Origin: Ciona intestinalis | Taxonomy: Eukaryota; Chordata; Ascidiacea; Phlebobranchia; Cionidae | Direction: 5' to 3' | Length of the DNA: 64,000 nucleotides | Assembly (NCBI RefSeq): GCF_000224145.3 | Contig: NC_020168.2 | Location: 4,251,480 to 4,315,479, forward strand | Part shown: piece by piece, positions 32,001-41,130 of the stretch | Layout: the number at the start of each line of letters is the position of its first letter | Numbering within the stretch: position 1 is the first letter of the stretch | Translations under genes and position numbers: made by a program | The notes under the pieces: model-generated | The model's input: only the letters and a program-made list of their open reading frames with translations | Told to the model about the DNA's origin: nothing | The model's database searches: none

Positions 32001-34125
32001 TAATTCTGAAAGAGATCTTCTGGTAGTAGTTTGTTTTGTGATCTTTAATGGTTTATTGGTAGAGGGAAATGTCAGTTCTTCAAAAATCATAAAACAAACA
32101 TTTGCTAGAAGATCTCTTTCAGTATTATAATTTTTAATACACCTGGTTGCAATATCATATACATAGGATAATTCAACTTGTGTACATAGGATAATTCAAT
32201 AAACCAATAAAAGAACTTACTGCGGGTTCCTACACTGACAACTGTTTTTACTTCAATTAAATTATTATTTCTATTTTCCAGCTTTGTCAGATTCCGAGGT
32301 TAAATGTACGGCTTGAGATTGCCACAATAACCAGGGAACTTCCACAAGAGATAGAAGATTTACAGCCAGTAAGTTGACATCTGTTGTAACATAAAGAAGC
32401 AACATATGTTGTGTAGTTACAACTTATGTGATATCAAAATTAAACTTCTGCATTTTTTTTTCATTTCCCAAATCTTTTATACCTGCTACAGTAGCTATTT
32501 TTATACTGGAATCATAAAAAAAGTACAATTAACCTGTATTTATACAAAATGTTACTGCCAAGCAAAATACAATATAAAACTGTTTCAGATGTGTATTGTA
32601 TAACACAATGTCAAGACTATAATGAAATAATGTAAAACAATGTTTTCAGGCAGTAGATCATGCCTTAGATTCTCTCAATGAAGTTATGAACAGCAAGTAT
32701 TTGGAAAGATTGCTTGCTTACATATTAGCAGTAGCCAACCAGATAAATTGCTCCAACTCCAAAGGAACAGTAAAAGGAATTCGACTTTCAAGTTTGCAAA
32801 AGGTAATAGTGAAAATTTAAAATGATATCATTATTAAAACAATTTAATATCAGTTTTATTAAGTGTAGCAACCTTGTTTGCAACAAATAAATTTTGCATA
32901 TAAGTTGCTGATACATCCTGTTTTTTCAATCTCATGGGTTAATTGCTTAGAATAATAAACAAATAAAAGTCAAATTGTGCAAAAACCTATATAGACACTA
33001 TTATTTTCTAGTCCTACTACATTAATTACTTACAACAGTAACTTAAAAAATGCCATTTTTCATGTACAAATTTGGAGATTTTGCATCCCTAAGTATTCTA
33101 CACCAAACAATAATCTTCCCCTTCTTAATTTTCAGACTTGTGTGATGAGGACAAACGATCGGAAACAAACTCTCTTGCAAGTTGTCCTCCGGATCGTAGA
33201 GAAAAATGAACCAGAACTTCTTCAACTTCCAGAAGAATTAAAATCAGTTTCAAAATCACATGCCTGTAAGTTTGTCTGCTGGTTTTGGTTTGTAGTATTT
33301 TTTTACCCAGATGAAGAGCACATGTATACGATGTCAAAATGTCAATACCTAAGTAATAAATAATAGATTTTTTACTCATTAATTTATGAGACCGGGGTTG
33401 TAAAGATTGTGCAGTTTAAATTTATATGATTTTTTTCATGTTACTTTTCCGTTTGCAGATTCCACAAAGGGGCTGTTAGCTGAAATTGACAGTAAGTTTG
33501 TGTATTTTTAACGTATACAAATTTAAAAAAATTGATGTAATTATTAAAAAAAAATTTAAACTTATTTGCTGTTTAACAAAAACTCTTCTATCCACAGTAT
33601 TGAGGAAGAATATTTTTAAAGTTCGTAAAAATTGCGATTTGCTACGAAGAAAAAAAAATCAGCCAACATCTGAAGATTTGACATTTTGTACAGCAGTCGA
33701 GGTAAGTAAGAAGTCTTACTTTCTTATCATATTTTTTTCTGTAATAAACGAATTTAAATGAATGAATGTAACTTCTTTTATCTTCGCGTGGCCGGAAAAC
33801 GACAGTTGTTACAACACTGGTGTTCTGTTTCATACACCTCATGCCAGCTTACCAGTTACCATGTATGTTACTTTTTGGACGATTTATATTATGTTATTTA
33901 AACCTATCATTATAGTGTTATGCATGCTAACCTTGCAGTTTATTTCAGACTCGCTTAACTGAAATTGAGAACAACATCAAACAACTGAGTGAGAAGTGTT
34001 CCGAAATTAAAAAATCACTCTCAAAAATCCTTCTCAAGTTTGGGGAAACCCCAGAAACTGACTCGCAAGATTTGTTTTCATGGTTGAGAGATTTCGTCAC
34101 AAACTTTACAAAAAGTTTACCGTGA
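23057..34125 (+). CDS. Formin with N-terminal PH domain (PH-containing formin subtype)
   Basis: Nucleates and elongates unbranched actin filaments. Exons: 23057-23209, 24140-24262, 25289-25420, 25920-26012, 28241-28321, 28662-28816, 29063-29224, 29617-29776, 30058-30732, 31018-31135, 31412-31586, 31874-31964, 32282-32368, 32650-32802, 33136-33265, 33459-33491, 33598-33701, 33949-34125; phases agree; 933 residues. A PH domain covers about residues 228-345 (EGYLEKKGAYSAINWNRRRL to DEWISAIHEG). Residues 93-210 look like a second PH-like fold (strands around YNFSIYKC and KVFIYFDD). A proline-rich FH1 (PPPPPPAAPLPP) lies near 530-560. FH2 runs from about 561 (MRPFHWSAVPKQM) to the end and contains NLGIFLAGFKL, RLNVRLEIATI and YILAVANQIN. 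No GBD/DID or C-terminal DAD was seen, so regulation probably differs from diaphanous formins. The layout fits the PH-containing formins I recall from surveys of animal formins and which humans lack. Least certain are the first two exons: donor 1 is GTTCGC. Confidence 0.9.
23263..23369 (+). mobile_element. MITE fragment (right half)
   Basis: TACGGTTGTATA, CAAATGGGAAGAGGAATAGA and the terminus CCTATCGTCCCCAATCCTAC match the right half of the family. It starts about 50 bp after the donor of formin exon 1. Confidence 0.7.
23600..23800 (-). repeat. Degenerate SINE fragment
   Basis: Contains TTATTGACCACTCCGGGTTA followed by GCAATTACCATTTAGTGT, resembling the conserved central block of the SINE (TGACC-CTGGGTTGGAGCAATT). 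Boundaries are approximate. Confidence 0.4.
23835..24135 (+). repeat. tRNA-derived SINE, near complete
   Basis: Box A-like CAGTGGTTAGCGCCCTTG and box B-like AGGTTCGAGGCTT start the element. A body with CTGTCAGCCATACA and a GTATATGAAACAAGACACCC block follow, and it ends in TTACATTCATTCAT. The end lies only about 10 bp before the exon beginning at 24140. Confidence 0.75.
24474..24648 (-). mobile_element. MITE copy
   Basis: Left end TTGGGGTGGGGGAAG, internal TTTAAAACACGATCAGGATA, right end CCCATCTTTTTCCACCCTAC, in formin intron 2. Confidence 0.85.
25469..25670 (-). mobile_element. MITE copy
   Basis: TAGTAGGGTGGGGGAAGTTG at the left, TTTGGTAGTAAACAAATAAC inside, CACCCTACT at the right, in formin intron 3. 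Confidence 0.92.
26557..26743 (-). mobile_element. MITE copy, well preserved
   Basis: AAGTAGGGTGGGGGGAGATG at the left and CCCATCTCCCCCACCCTACT at the right bound the usual interior. Formin intron 4. Confidence 0.94.
27136..27331 (+). mobile_element. MITE copy, degenerate
   Basis: TTGGGGAAAGATGGATACCC, AACACATAATATCTGATACT and TTTGTTTACTACTTACTGCG are family motifs; the right terminus is worn. Formin intron 4. Confidence 0.7.
27650..27816 (+). mobile_element. MITE copy, shortened interior
   Basis: GTGGGGTAAGATGGGACCCC at the left, ATTAACAACGGTATATGGGA inside, CCCAGCTTTTCCACCGTACT at the right. The segment between the left end and ATTAACAACGG is shortened. Confidence 0.8.
27905..28210 (-). 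repeat. tRNA-derived SINE
   Basis: On the minus strand a box A-like GTGGTTAGGACGCTTGC and box B-like GGATTCGAGGGCC head the element. The body carries the conserved ACTGGGTTGGAGCAATTG (plus-strand reading) and a CATACACC block at the left. Formin intron 4, ending about 30 bp before exon 5. Confidence 0.7.
31990..32137. repeat. Long imperfect inverted repeat (foldback) in a formin intron
   Basis: CTGAAAGAGATCTTCTGG with TTTGTTTTGTGATCTTT on the left is mirrored by AAAAATCATAAAACAAAC with TAGAAGATCTCTTTCAG on the right. The arms are roughly 40-50 bp and the loop about 40 bp. It could be a foldback element or a hairpin-forming intron segment. Confidence 0.8.
33755..33865 (-). repeat. SINE tail fragment
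   Basis: AAATGAATGAATGTAAC followed by GGCCGGAAAACGACAGTTG and GTTTCATACACCTCATGCCA is the complement of the SINE tail seen at 1485-1598. Last formin intron. Confidence 0.65.
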
Positions 34126-34282
34126 TGACACCATTTTATTATTAATTTTTTGTTGTATTAATGTTTATATTTCCTGCTAGTCATCCTATTTTCAAATACC
34201 TGTTTTTTTTTATTTTAAAGTTTTTGTTTCTCTTCCATTTACAGCAAAAAACACATTTTACATGCCGAATACCATATTTTTA

Positions 34283-34288
34283 AATAAA
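34283..34288 (+). terminator. Polyadenylation signal of the formin gene
   Basis: Canonical AATAAA about 160 bp after the formin stop codon, the first one on this strand downstream. Confidence 0.6.
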
Positions 34289-34679
34289 GTAAGTGGAGCC
34301 AATACACACTAGTGTTAATTGTTTACTTAACAATATTCCAAAACAATTTTTACACAATACCAACATGGGCTACACAGTGTTAATTATCTTCTTCAATTTT
34401 TATTCCTTTAAGTTCTTTATGCATGGTTTGTTGTTGTCTGATTAGTTTGGTGTCGAAGGAAAAAAATAAAATAAAAACACCTGAAATTATTATGGGTTAA
34501 AATCGATTTCAATTTTAGTCTAGTCAGCCTAAATATGTTCTAACTCTAGTGAACCTAATAGAACCTGCAGTTAAATGTCTAAACTGTCTTTAACATGTAC
34601 AGGAAAATACTCTAAACCTACCCAACAAATGTCCTATACGATAAACCATTTGACCAAAACATCCACTTATCTGTAATAT

Positions 34680-34866
34680 ATTAGGGTGGGGAAAGACGGG
34701 ACACCTTTAGCATATAATATCCAAATGTCTTGTTCGTGATTTGAATAATTAACAACGGTATATACTCTTGGGAAATCGTGAGGATACGGCTTTATAATTC
34801 TGTGAAAGTTTTTTACCAAATGTGACGAAAATTAGAATAAAAGTATGTCCCATATTTCCCCACCCT
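34680..34866 (+). mobile_element. MITE copy
   Basis: ATTAGGGTGGGGAAAGACGG at the left, AGCATATAATATCCAAATGT inside, CCCATATTTCCCCACCCT at the right. Confidence 0.9.
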
Positions 34867-35075
34867 CGCTTCTCATTTATGTATGGCTGATAAGATAACC
34901 CAACGTCTCTACTAACTTTGGGACAACCGTTAATGACCTCTGGGTTGGAGCAATTGTCGTTAGGTGTTTTTCCCAAGGACACATACGCCCACAGTATGTA
35001 GCAGCGACGAGCATTTAACCCTCCAGGTTAGAGTCAGGCGCGCTTTAACCATTGGGGTTTATTTTATAGCACGAT
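34867..35075 (-). repeat. tRNA-derived SINE
   Basis: ATGTATGGCTGATAAG, CTGGGTTGGAGCAATTG and AAGGACACATACGCCCACA are shared with the other SINE copies. On the minus strand a box A-like TGGTTAAAGCGCGCC and a weak box B follow. Its right part is repeated in the second block (36346 onward). Confidence 0.65.
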
Positions 35076-36295
35076 TTAGACCACGCCCAAAAGGCTACTT
35101 CGCTCGTGGTCGTTTAGGACCTCTAGTCAGTAGCTCTAAATATATGTTTTTTTGATCATAATCATAGTTACTCTCAAGAAGACCAAGGTCCGCTAGGCAA
35201 CGACCGACGCCACCCAACAATGCTAAGCTCATTCGAAGCGCCGCTAGACTGCGAACCAACCAGAAACACGCACAATACACATTACCACGAACCGCAACCT
35301 GGACTGGCCGTCTTATAAACTGAACTTACACCTCCCAACACACCATCGTTATACGTGGCTTACCGCGTTAAGAGCTGTACCGTGAAAAATGTGACACGAC
35401 ACATACTTCTGATCTAGCATTGGCTGATCCAATGATTTAAGATATAAAAATATAAAAAGTATGAGCTGTAGCACCTAACCATTTGCATCACATGTGTTAA
35501 TGTTTGTATGTAAATATTTTGTGTATAAGAAGTGTGGAACTGTAAATTCTGAGTTACCATGGTAGGTCATGCTATAGCGATATAGAGACCCAAAAGTTAA
35601 ACAGGTTCGCACGGGTTAGATTCACAATGGGATAGGCTCCCAAGTTCCATTACGAACACGTCGCGAAAAAAAGCAAACAGAAAGACAAAAAATAGCGAAA
35701 GAAAAATCGGAGCTCCGCGCAGCCTAAACACAAAGAAAAAGCGATATATATATATATCTTACCAAGGCAGGTAAAGTCGGTACCGATCGCAAGGAGTAAA
35801 TTGCTAATGATTGAAAATTAATAGGCACAATATGTATACAAAAACGTCCGACACTCCATTCAAACCTTTTATCCACGGCAATGACAACCCTATTCAAAAG
35901 ACCCAACATCAGCAGGGTGTAGAATTTGTATTAGAAATTTTACCCTTGTCACTAAAGTGGCGTCACAGAAATGCCCACACCATGGATTTATCAGAAAATA
36001 ACAGTTCACTTCGTGTGTAGTGTAAGTGTGTGTCAATACATACAATAAACACCACAATCCCCCAACACCACCATACTCCATCCCATACAAGAAGCACAGC
36101 AACACAGCATTCTCTATGGACCAATATAATATTAATAAACATAAAGAACCGATTTTATTTGGCCGTCTCATCTAAATTTGGTTATGAAAGAGGGAAACTG
36201 CAGAAGAAACGGATTTGGGAAGATGGCTATATTTTGCTTTTAACACAAGATTGATCCGACCGAGTGATCTTCGCAATCACTAAATCTGCCGCAAT
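34955..36295 (+). repeat. Left copy of a near-identical 1.3-1.5 kb block
   Basis: Runs from TGTCGTTAGGTG to CTGCCGCAAT, where the 50-N gap begins. It matches 36346-37882 almost base for base apart from a short insertion and one MITE. It lacks the MITE; the empty site is GCGATATATATATATATC near 35740. Confidence 0.95.
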
Positions 36296-36345
36296 NNNNN
36301 NNNNNNNNNNNNNNNNNNNNNNNNNNNNNNNNNNNNNNNNNNNNN
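36296..36345. other. Assembly gap (50 N)
   Basis: Fifty N bases between the two copies of the repeated block. The round size suggests a placeholder and not a measured gap. Confidence 0.99.
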
Positions 36346-37882
36346 TGTCGTTAGGTGTTTTTCCCAAGGACACATACGCCCACAATATGTAGCAGCGACG
36401 AGCATTTAACCCTCCAGGTTAGAGTCAGGCGCGCTTTAACCATTGGGGTTTATTTTATAGCACGTTTTAAACCACGCCCAAAAGGCTACTTCGCTCGTGG
36501 TCGTTTAGGTTTTTTGATTTAACAGGACCTCTAGTCAGTAGCTCTAAATATATGTTTTTTTTTATCATAATCAAAGTTACTCTCAAGGAGACCAAGGCCC
36601 GCTAGACAACGACCGACGCCACCCAACAATGCTAAGCTCATTCGAAGCGCCGCTAGACTGCGAACCAACCAGAAACACGCACAATACACATTACCACGAA
36701 CCGCAACCTGGACTGGCCGTCTTATAAACTGAACTTACACCTCCCAACACACCATCGTTATACGTGGCTTACCGCGTTAAGAGCTGTACCGTGAAAAATG
36801 TGACACGACACATACTTCTGATCTAGCATTGGCTGATCCAATGATTTAAGATATAAAAATATAAAAAGTATGAGCTGTAGCACCTAACCATTTGCATCAC
36901 ATGTGTTAATGTTTGTATGTAAATATTTTGTGTATAAGAAGTGTGGAACTGTAAATTCTGAGTTACCATGGTAGGTCATGCTATAGCGATATAGAGACCC
37001 AAAAGTTAAACAGGTTCGCACGGGTTAGATTCACAATGGAATCGGCTCCCAAGTCCCATTACGAACACGTCGCGAAAAAAGCAAACAAAAAGACAAAAAA
37101 TAACGAGAGGAAATCGGAGCAGCGAGCAGGCTAAACGCAAAAAAAGGTGCTATAGGGGGGGGGGAAGATGGGACACCTTTTCATTCTATTTTCTCACCCC
37201 ATTTGGTAGTAAACAAAAAACACTCAACGAATTAAAAAACTACCTTTACGACTCCCATATACCGTTGTTAAACGTTTAAAACACGATCAGGATGTTTGGA
37301 TATTTAGTGCTTAAGGTGTCCCATCTTCCCCACCCTAATATATATCTTAAAAAGGCACGTAAAGTCGGTACCGATCGCAAGGAGTAAATTGCTAATGATT
37401 GAAAATTAATAGGCACAATATGTATACAAAAACGTCCGACACTCCATGCAAGCCTTTTATCCACGGCAATGACAACCCTATTCAAAAGACCCAACATCAG
37501 CAGGGTGTAGAATTTGTATTAGAAATTTTACCCTTGTCACTAAAGTGGCGTCACAGAAATGCCCACACCATGGATTTATCAGAAAATAACAGTTCACTTC
37601 GTGTGTAGTGTAAGTGTGTGTCAATACATACAATAAACACCACAATCCCCCAACACCACCATACTCCATCCCATACAAGAAGCACAGCAACACAGCATTC
37701 TCTATGGACCAATATAATATTAATAAACATAAAGAACCGATTTTATTTGGCCGTCTCATCTAAATTTGGTTATGAAAGAGGGAAACTGCAGAAGAACGGA
37801 TTTGGGAAGATGGCTATATTTTGCTTTTAACACAAGATTGATCCGACCGAGTGATCTTCGCAATCACTAAATCTGCCGCAAT
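36346..37882 (+). repeat. Right copy of the near-identical block, with a MITE insertion
   Basis: Begins at the base after the gap with TGTCGTTAGGTG and matches the left copy to CTGCCGCAAT at 37882. Beyond that it runs into unique sequence. Differences: an extra TTTTTTGATTTAACA near 36510, the MITE at 37152-37340, and scattered substitutions. Confidence 0.95.
37152..37340 (-). mobile_element. MITE copy present in only one of two block copies
   Basis: GGGGGGGAAGATGGGACACC at the left and CCATCTTCCCCACCCTAATA at the right, inserted in a TA-rich site. The corresponding place in the left block (about 35740) has no element. Confidence 0.95.
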
Positions 37883-40504
37883 AGCGTCGAGTTTGCGTCG
37901 CATATCCGCGCTTGTTGTCGGTTCAAAAAAGGAATGACAACATAAACTGACATCTCGAAAAATAATTAATTAGTTAGTGTTTTAGGGGGCTTAACAGGGG
38001 TTGACATTTTTAGTAATTTTGATCCCTACCCTAGTCGCAGGTTTGGCGCCTAATTGTTTTGCAGTGGAACCCGCCAGCTTTCGCTGACAGGAACCACCGG
38101 CGTGTATGTTTTTACGCAAACCAGGACAGTCTACTGTTTTGGCCTGAGTGCAATGACACGTGTTGTATCGGCCGCGGGTGCAGTGTCCCAGTTCTGTCTA
38201 ACTTAAACTTCCTATCAGCGATCCTTAATTATAGCGATGTCACTTCTATCTATCTGATGCCGACTGCCCGCCTTGCTGATAAGTGACACCAGGAGTGTGG
38301 GTTAAGGTTGGGGAAATCTGACCTGCGCGCACCGTTCTTATGCAGGTTGGTTACACACACACACACACACATGGAGAAATAAAACCCAAGATTCCCAACT
38401 ACCTTGCTTTACTAACGTGTGCAAGGATGGACTTTAACTTTTTGATCTCCGTATACTTCCCCACACCACACACCGTGTACCACATAAACATTCCATTTTT
38501 AAACAAGCATTCGATAAAGTAAAAGGGACTTTTTATGCTACAGCTCACATAAGTTAGTACTTACATCGACTAAGAATAAATCCTAGTCTGGGTATGCTAT
38601 GGCTCCATCTTCGTTCTTGGGGTTTTGGATTCGTCCTCAGTCTCTTGTCTGTAGAAGTAATAAAACGTCAGTTGGATTTAACACTAAGTCGCATCATCTA
38701 GGCTACATTATATAAACAAAGGTCTAACATATTGAAACTATGAGCTATAAGCAGCGACAAATCAGAACCGTTCTGTTTCATAATAAGGTTAACTCACTTT
38801 TATCGTTGTAAATACAAAGCTGCATCGGCGGCTGCCACTCAATGCTTCTTCATTCGTGAGCGAGATAACATTGAAGACTTCGGTCTATATTGTTTCAATA
38901 TAGATTCAAATAATTAAAATATTAAAGTATTTATTTTCAAAATAACCAGCAGCTGTAAATCAGACATTTAATATTAGCACAAGAAATAAATGCACTATAT
39001 TGCTCATGTAATAACATTTACATTAAAACCCTTATCATAACCTATGTTGTGTCCTCAGCTAACTACATTACAACTTCTAATCGCTAAACACTTGTTCCAA
39101 AGCAAACCAAAATAACAAACCGCGCTCCAAACTGACAACAAAAAGACATAACGCAAAACTGAAAATGTGATGGTCGTCTGGAAATCTGGAAGCTGATTGG
39201 TTAATTGCTAGGAGCAACGGTGAAAACTCGTGCGGTAAAATAGTTAAATTGCATTTCGTTCGAATTCCACGCACCGTGTTGCCTTTTAAACAACTGAGTT
39301 TACAACTTTTGTGAGTTGATATAGACGCAGCTTGAAATCAGGTAACACTGATATATTGGCTATTTATAGTAACAGCGGGTTGTGAAAGATCACAGCAATA
39401 ATTATTTTGACGGTATTCCTGCGACTTTTGTAAACACATAGTAAACAGTCAAGTCACTAAATACCACAGTACTGCACTGTTAATTATATGCTTATATATA
39501 TATAGACTGTACGAAACATAAGTTACAAAAATATGCAATATATATACATGTATTTAACGTGGTGAAACTTGCATGGATTTAAGATATGCTGATTGGTTGA
39601 ACAACAACTAAAGTCCAAAACACATCGCAACACTTGCCAGAGCAAACGGAACGACAGTTTATCTTTTACGGGATGAGCAGCTGCACTTACAGACATGATT
39701 TCAAAAGTTTGATTGCTCAATTTATCAAAGGTTTCGTTTAGAACAACTCTTTGCAATCTTTATTAAAATGAAATATAAAAAACAGGGTATTTTTATTTTA
39801 CAAAACGCTCATCCGTTATTCCCCGATACCCCGTGCTCTCCAGCTGTCTTTTCCTAGCATTTGTAACGCAGCCGCATATTATAATAGGACTGTAGTTCCT
39901 GGTGGCTTCCGTTCTGTAATACTACACAGAGTCAATTTAATATTACACTAACTTTTCAGCTGAAGCAATTTCTTGTCGTTCTGTAAGAAATTGTTTGGCG
40001 TCGTGGCTAACGCGGTTCTTAAACGAGAATTACCGAATTCAAAACTCGTTGTTTGGTGCATTTTTCCACTTACTCTAAATTTCAAAACACAAGAAAACAC
40101 ATTTTCTCCATATATGGTGGAATTATATTTAAGTCACATGACAGCTTACAAGGCATGACGTGATGACTACAGTGGGTCTTATTACGTCATAGCACTTTGG
40201 GGTTTATGAAGTCACATTAGGACGGAGGCCTGTGGAGTATTGCACTTGCTTCGGAAAGAGATTAAAAGTAAAAAGGTCTACGAGCAAACTGATAGCACTT
40301 CCACTTTGAACTTAATAGCACTTGAAGAAAAAGCTCTCGCGACAGGGGAACCACCGGGAACTTATTTACATATGGAGGGGAGTTCCCTTACTTGAGAATG
40401 TCGAATGGGAATACATGATTGTGAAATAGAGGACGGAACAATGGAGATTTTAATCTCCGGGTAAAAAATCAGTGTCAGAAACAATTGCTTTGAATATATG
40501 TTTG

Positions 40505-40672
40505 TGATGTCATCAATAGTTACATCATTACCGATGACATCATCAATTGTGGGAACGTAAGAAAGCATAAGTGATATTGTGATGTCATAAGAAGATAGAA
40601 AAGCAATGAAGACAATTGGTCGAATATCGTGATATTAGAATATGACATCATAATGGTGAATATGATGTCATA
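40505..40672. promoter_or_regulatory. Cluster of TGATGTCA/TGACATCA motifs
   Basis: Five bZIP (ATF/CREB)-like sites in about 170 bp: TGATGTCATCA at 40505, GATGACATCATCA near 40533, TGATGTCATAA near 40580, TGACATCATAA at 40643, TGATGTCATAA at 40663. Their function is not known. Confidence 0.4.
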
Positions 40673-41130
40673 ATGATTATATGAACATTGATCATCATAA
40701 GTTCAATGCCTTAGACGCTGAATCATCCTGAAATAATAAAAGTTGAATCACTGATTAGATAAAAAGATTGAAAGGTTAAACAGGGGGAATATTTTAAATA
40801 GGTTCGGAGCCATGCAAAACTGAGTCGGAACTTAATGTACACAAGAATCATAAAATAGATTTTTTGGTGCATTGTTTAGAAAAATAATTTTTGGTGTTTT
40901 TACTTTTGTGGCCTAAAAGATTTGCAGCCAAATAAAAAGAATAATTTTGATGGTAGACGAAGAAACGTCAAGAATTACAAAAAGAACTAAAGATATTTGA
41001 AAAAAAGACAAATATAAAGTTCAGATCTTGTGAGCAACTAAATGTGCTCGCAAAGTGGGGTAACTCACAAATAATGTGGCTTGCCATAGGAAGTGGACCT
41101 CACCCATATGAATTGAATAGAAAAATAAGA

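Larger units (their letters stand above)
34126..41130. other. Convergent intergenic region between the formin and PLC-gamma
   Basis: Both neighbours end towards this stretch. It holds the formin 3' UTR, two MITEs, SINE pieces, a duplicated block with an assembly gap, a (CA)n run near 38353, and a cluster of TGATGTCA-type motifs at 40505-40670. I see no gene. Open frames inside the duplicated block have no recognisable domain and show no splice pattern. Confidence 0.55.

Noticed and set aside
35811..37830. Several identical short open frames in the duplicated block
   Set aside because: They recur only because the block is present twice. They have no recognisable domain and no splice pattern.
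38059..38286. Open frame of 75 codons with several cysteines
   Set aside because: No ATG-supported start or recognisable domain, and no neighbouring exon; likely a chance frame.
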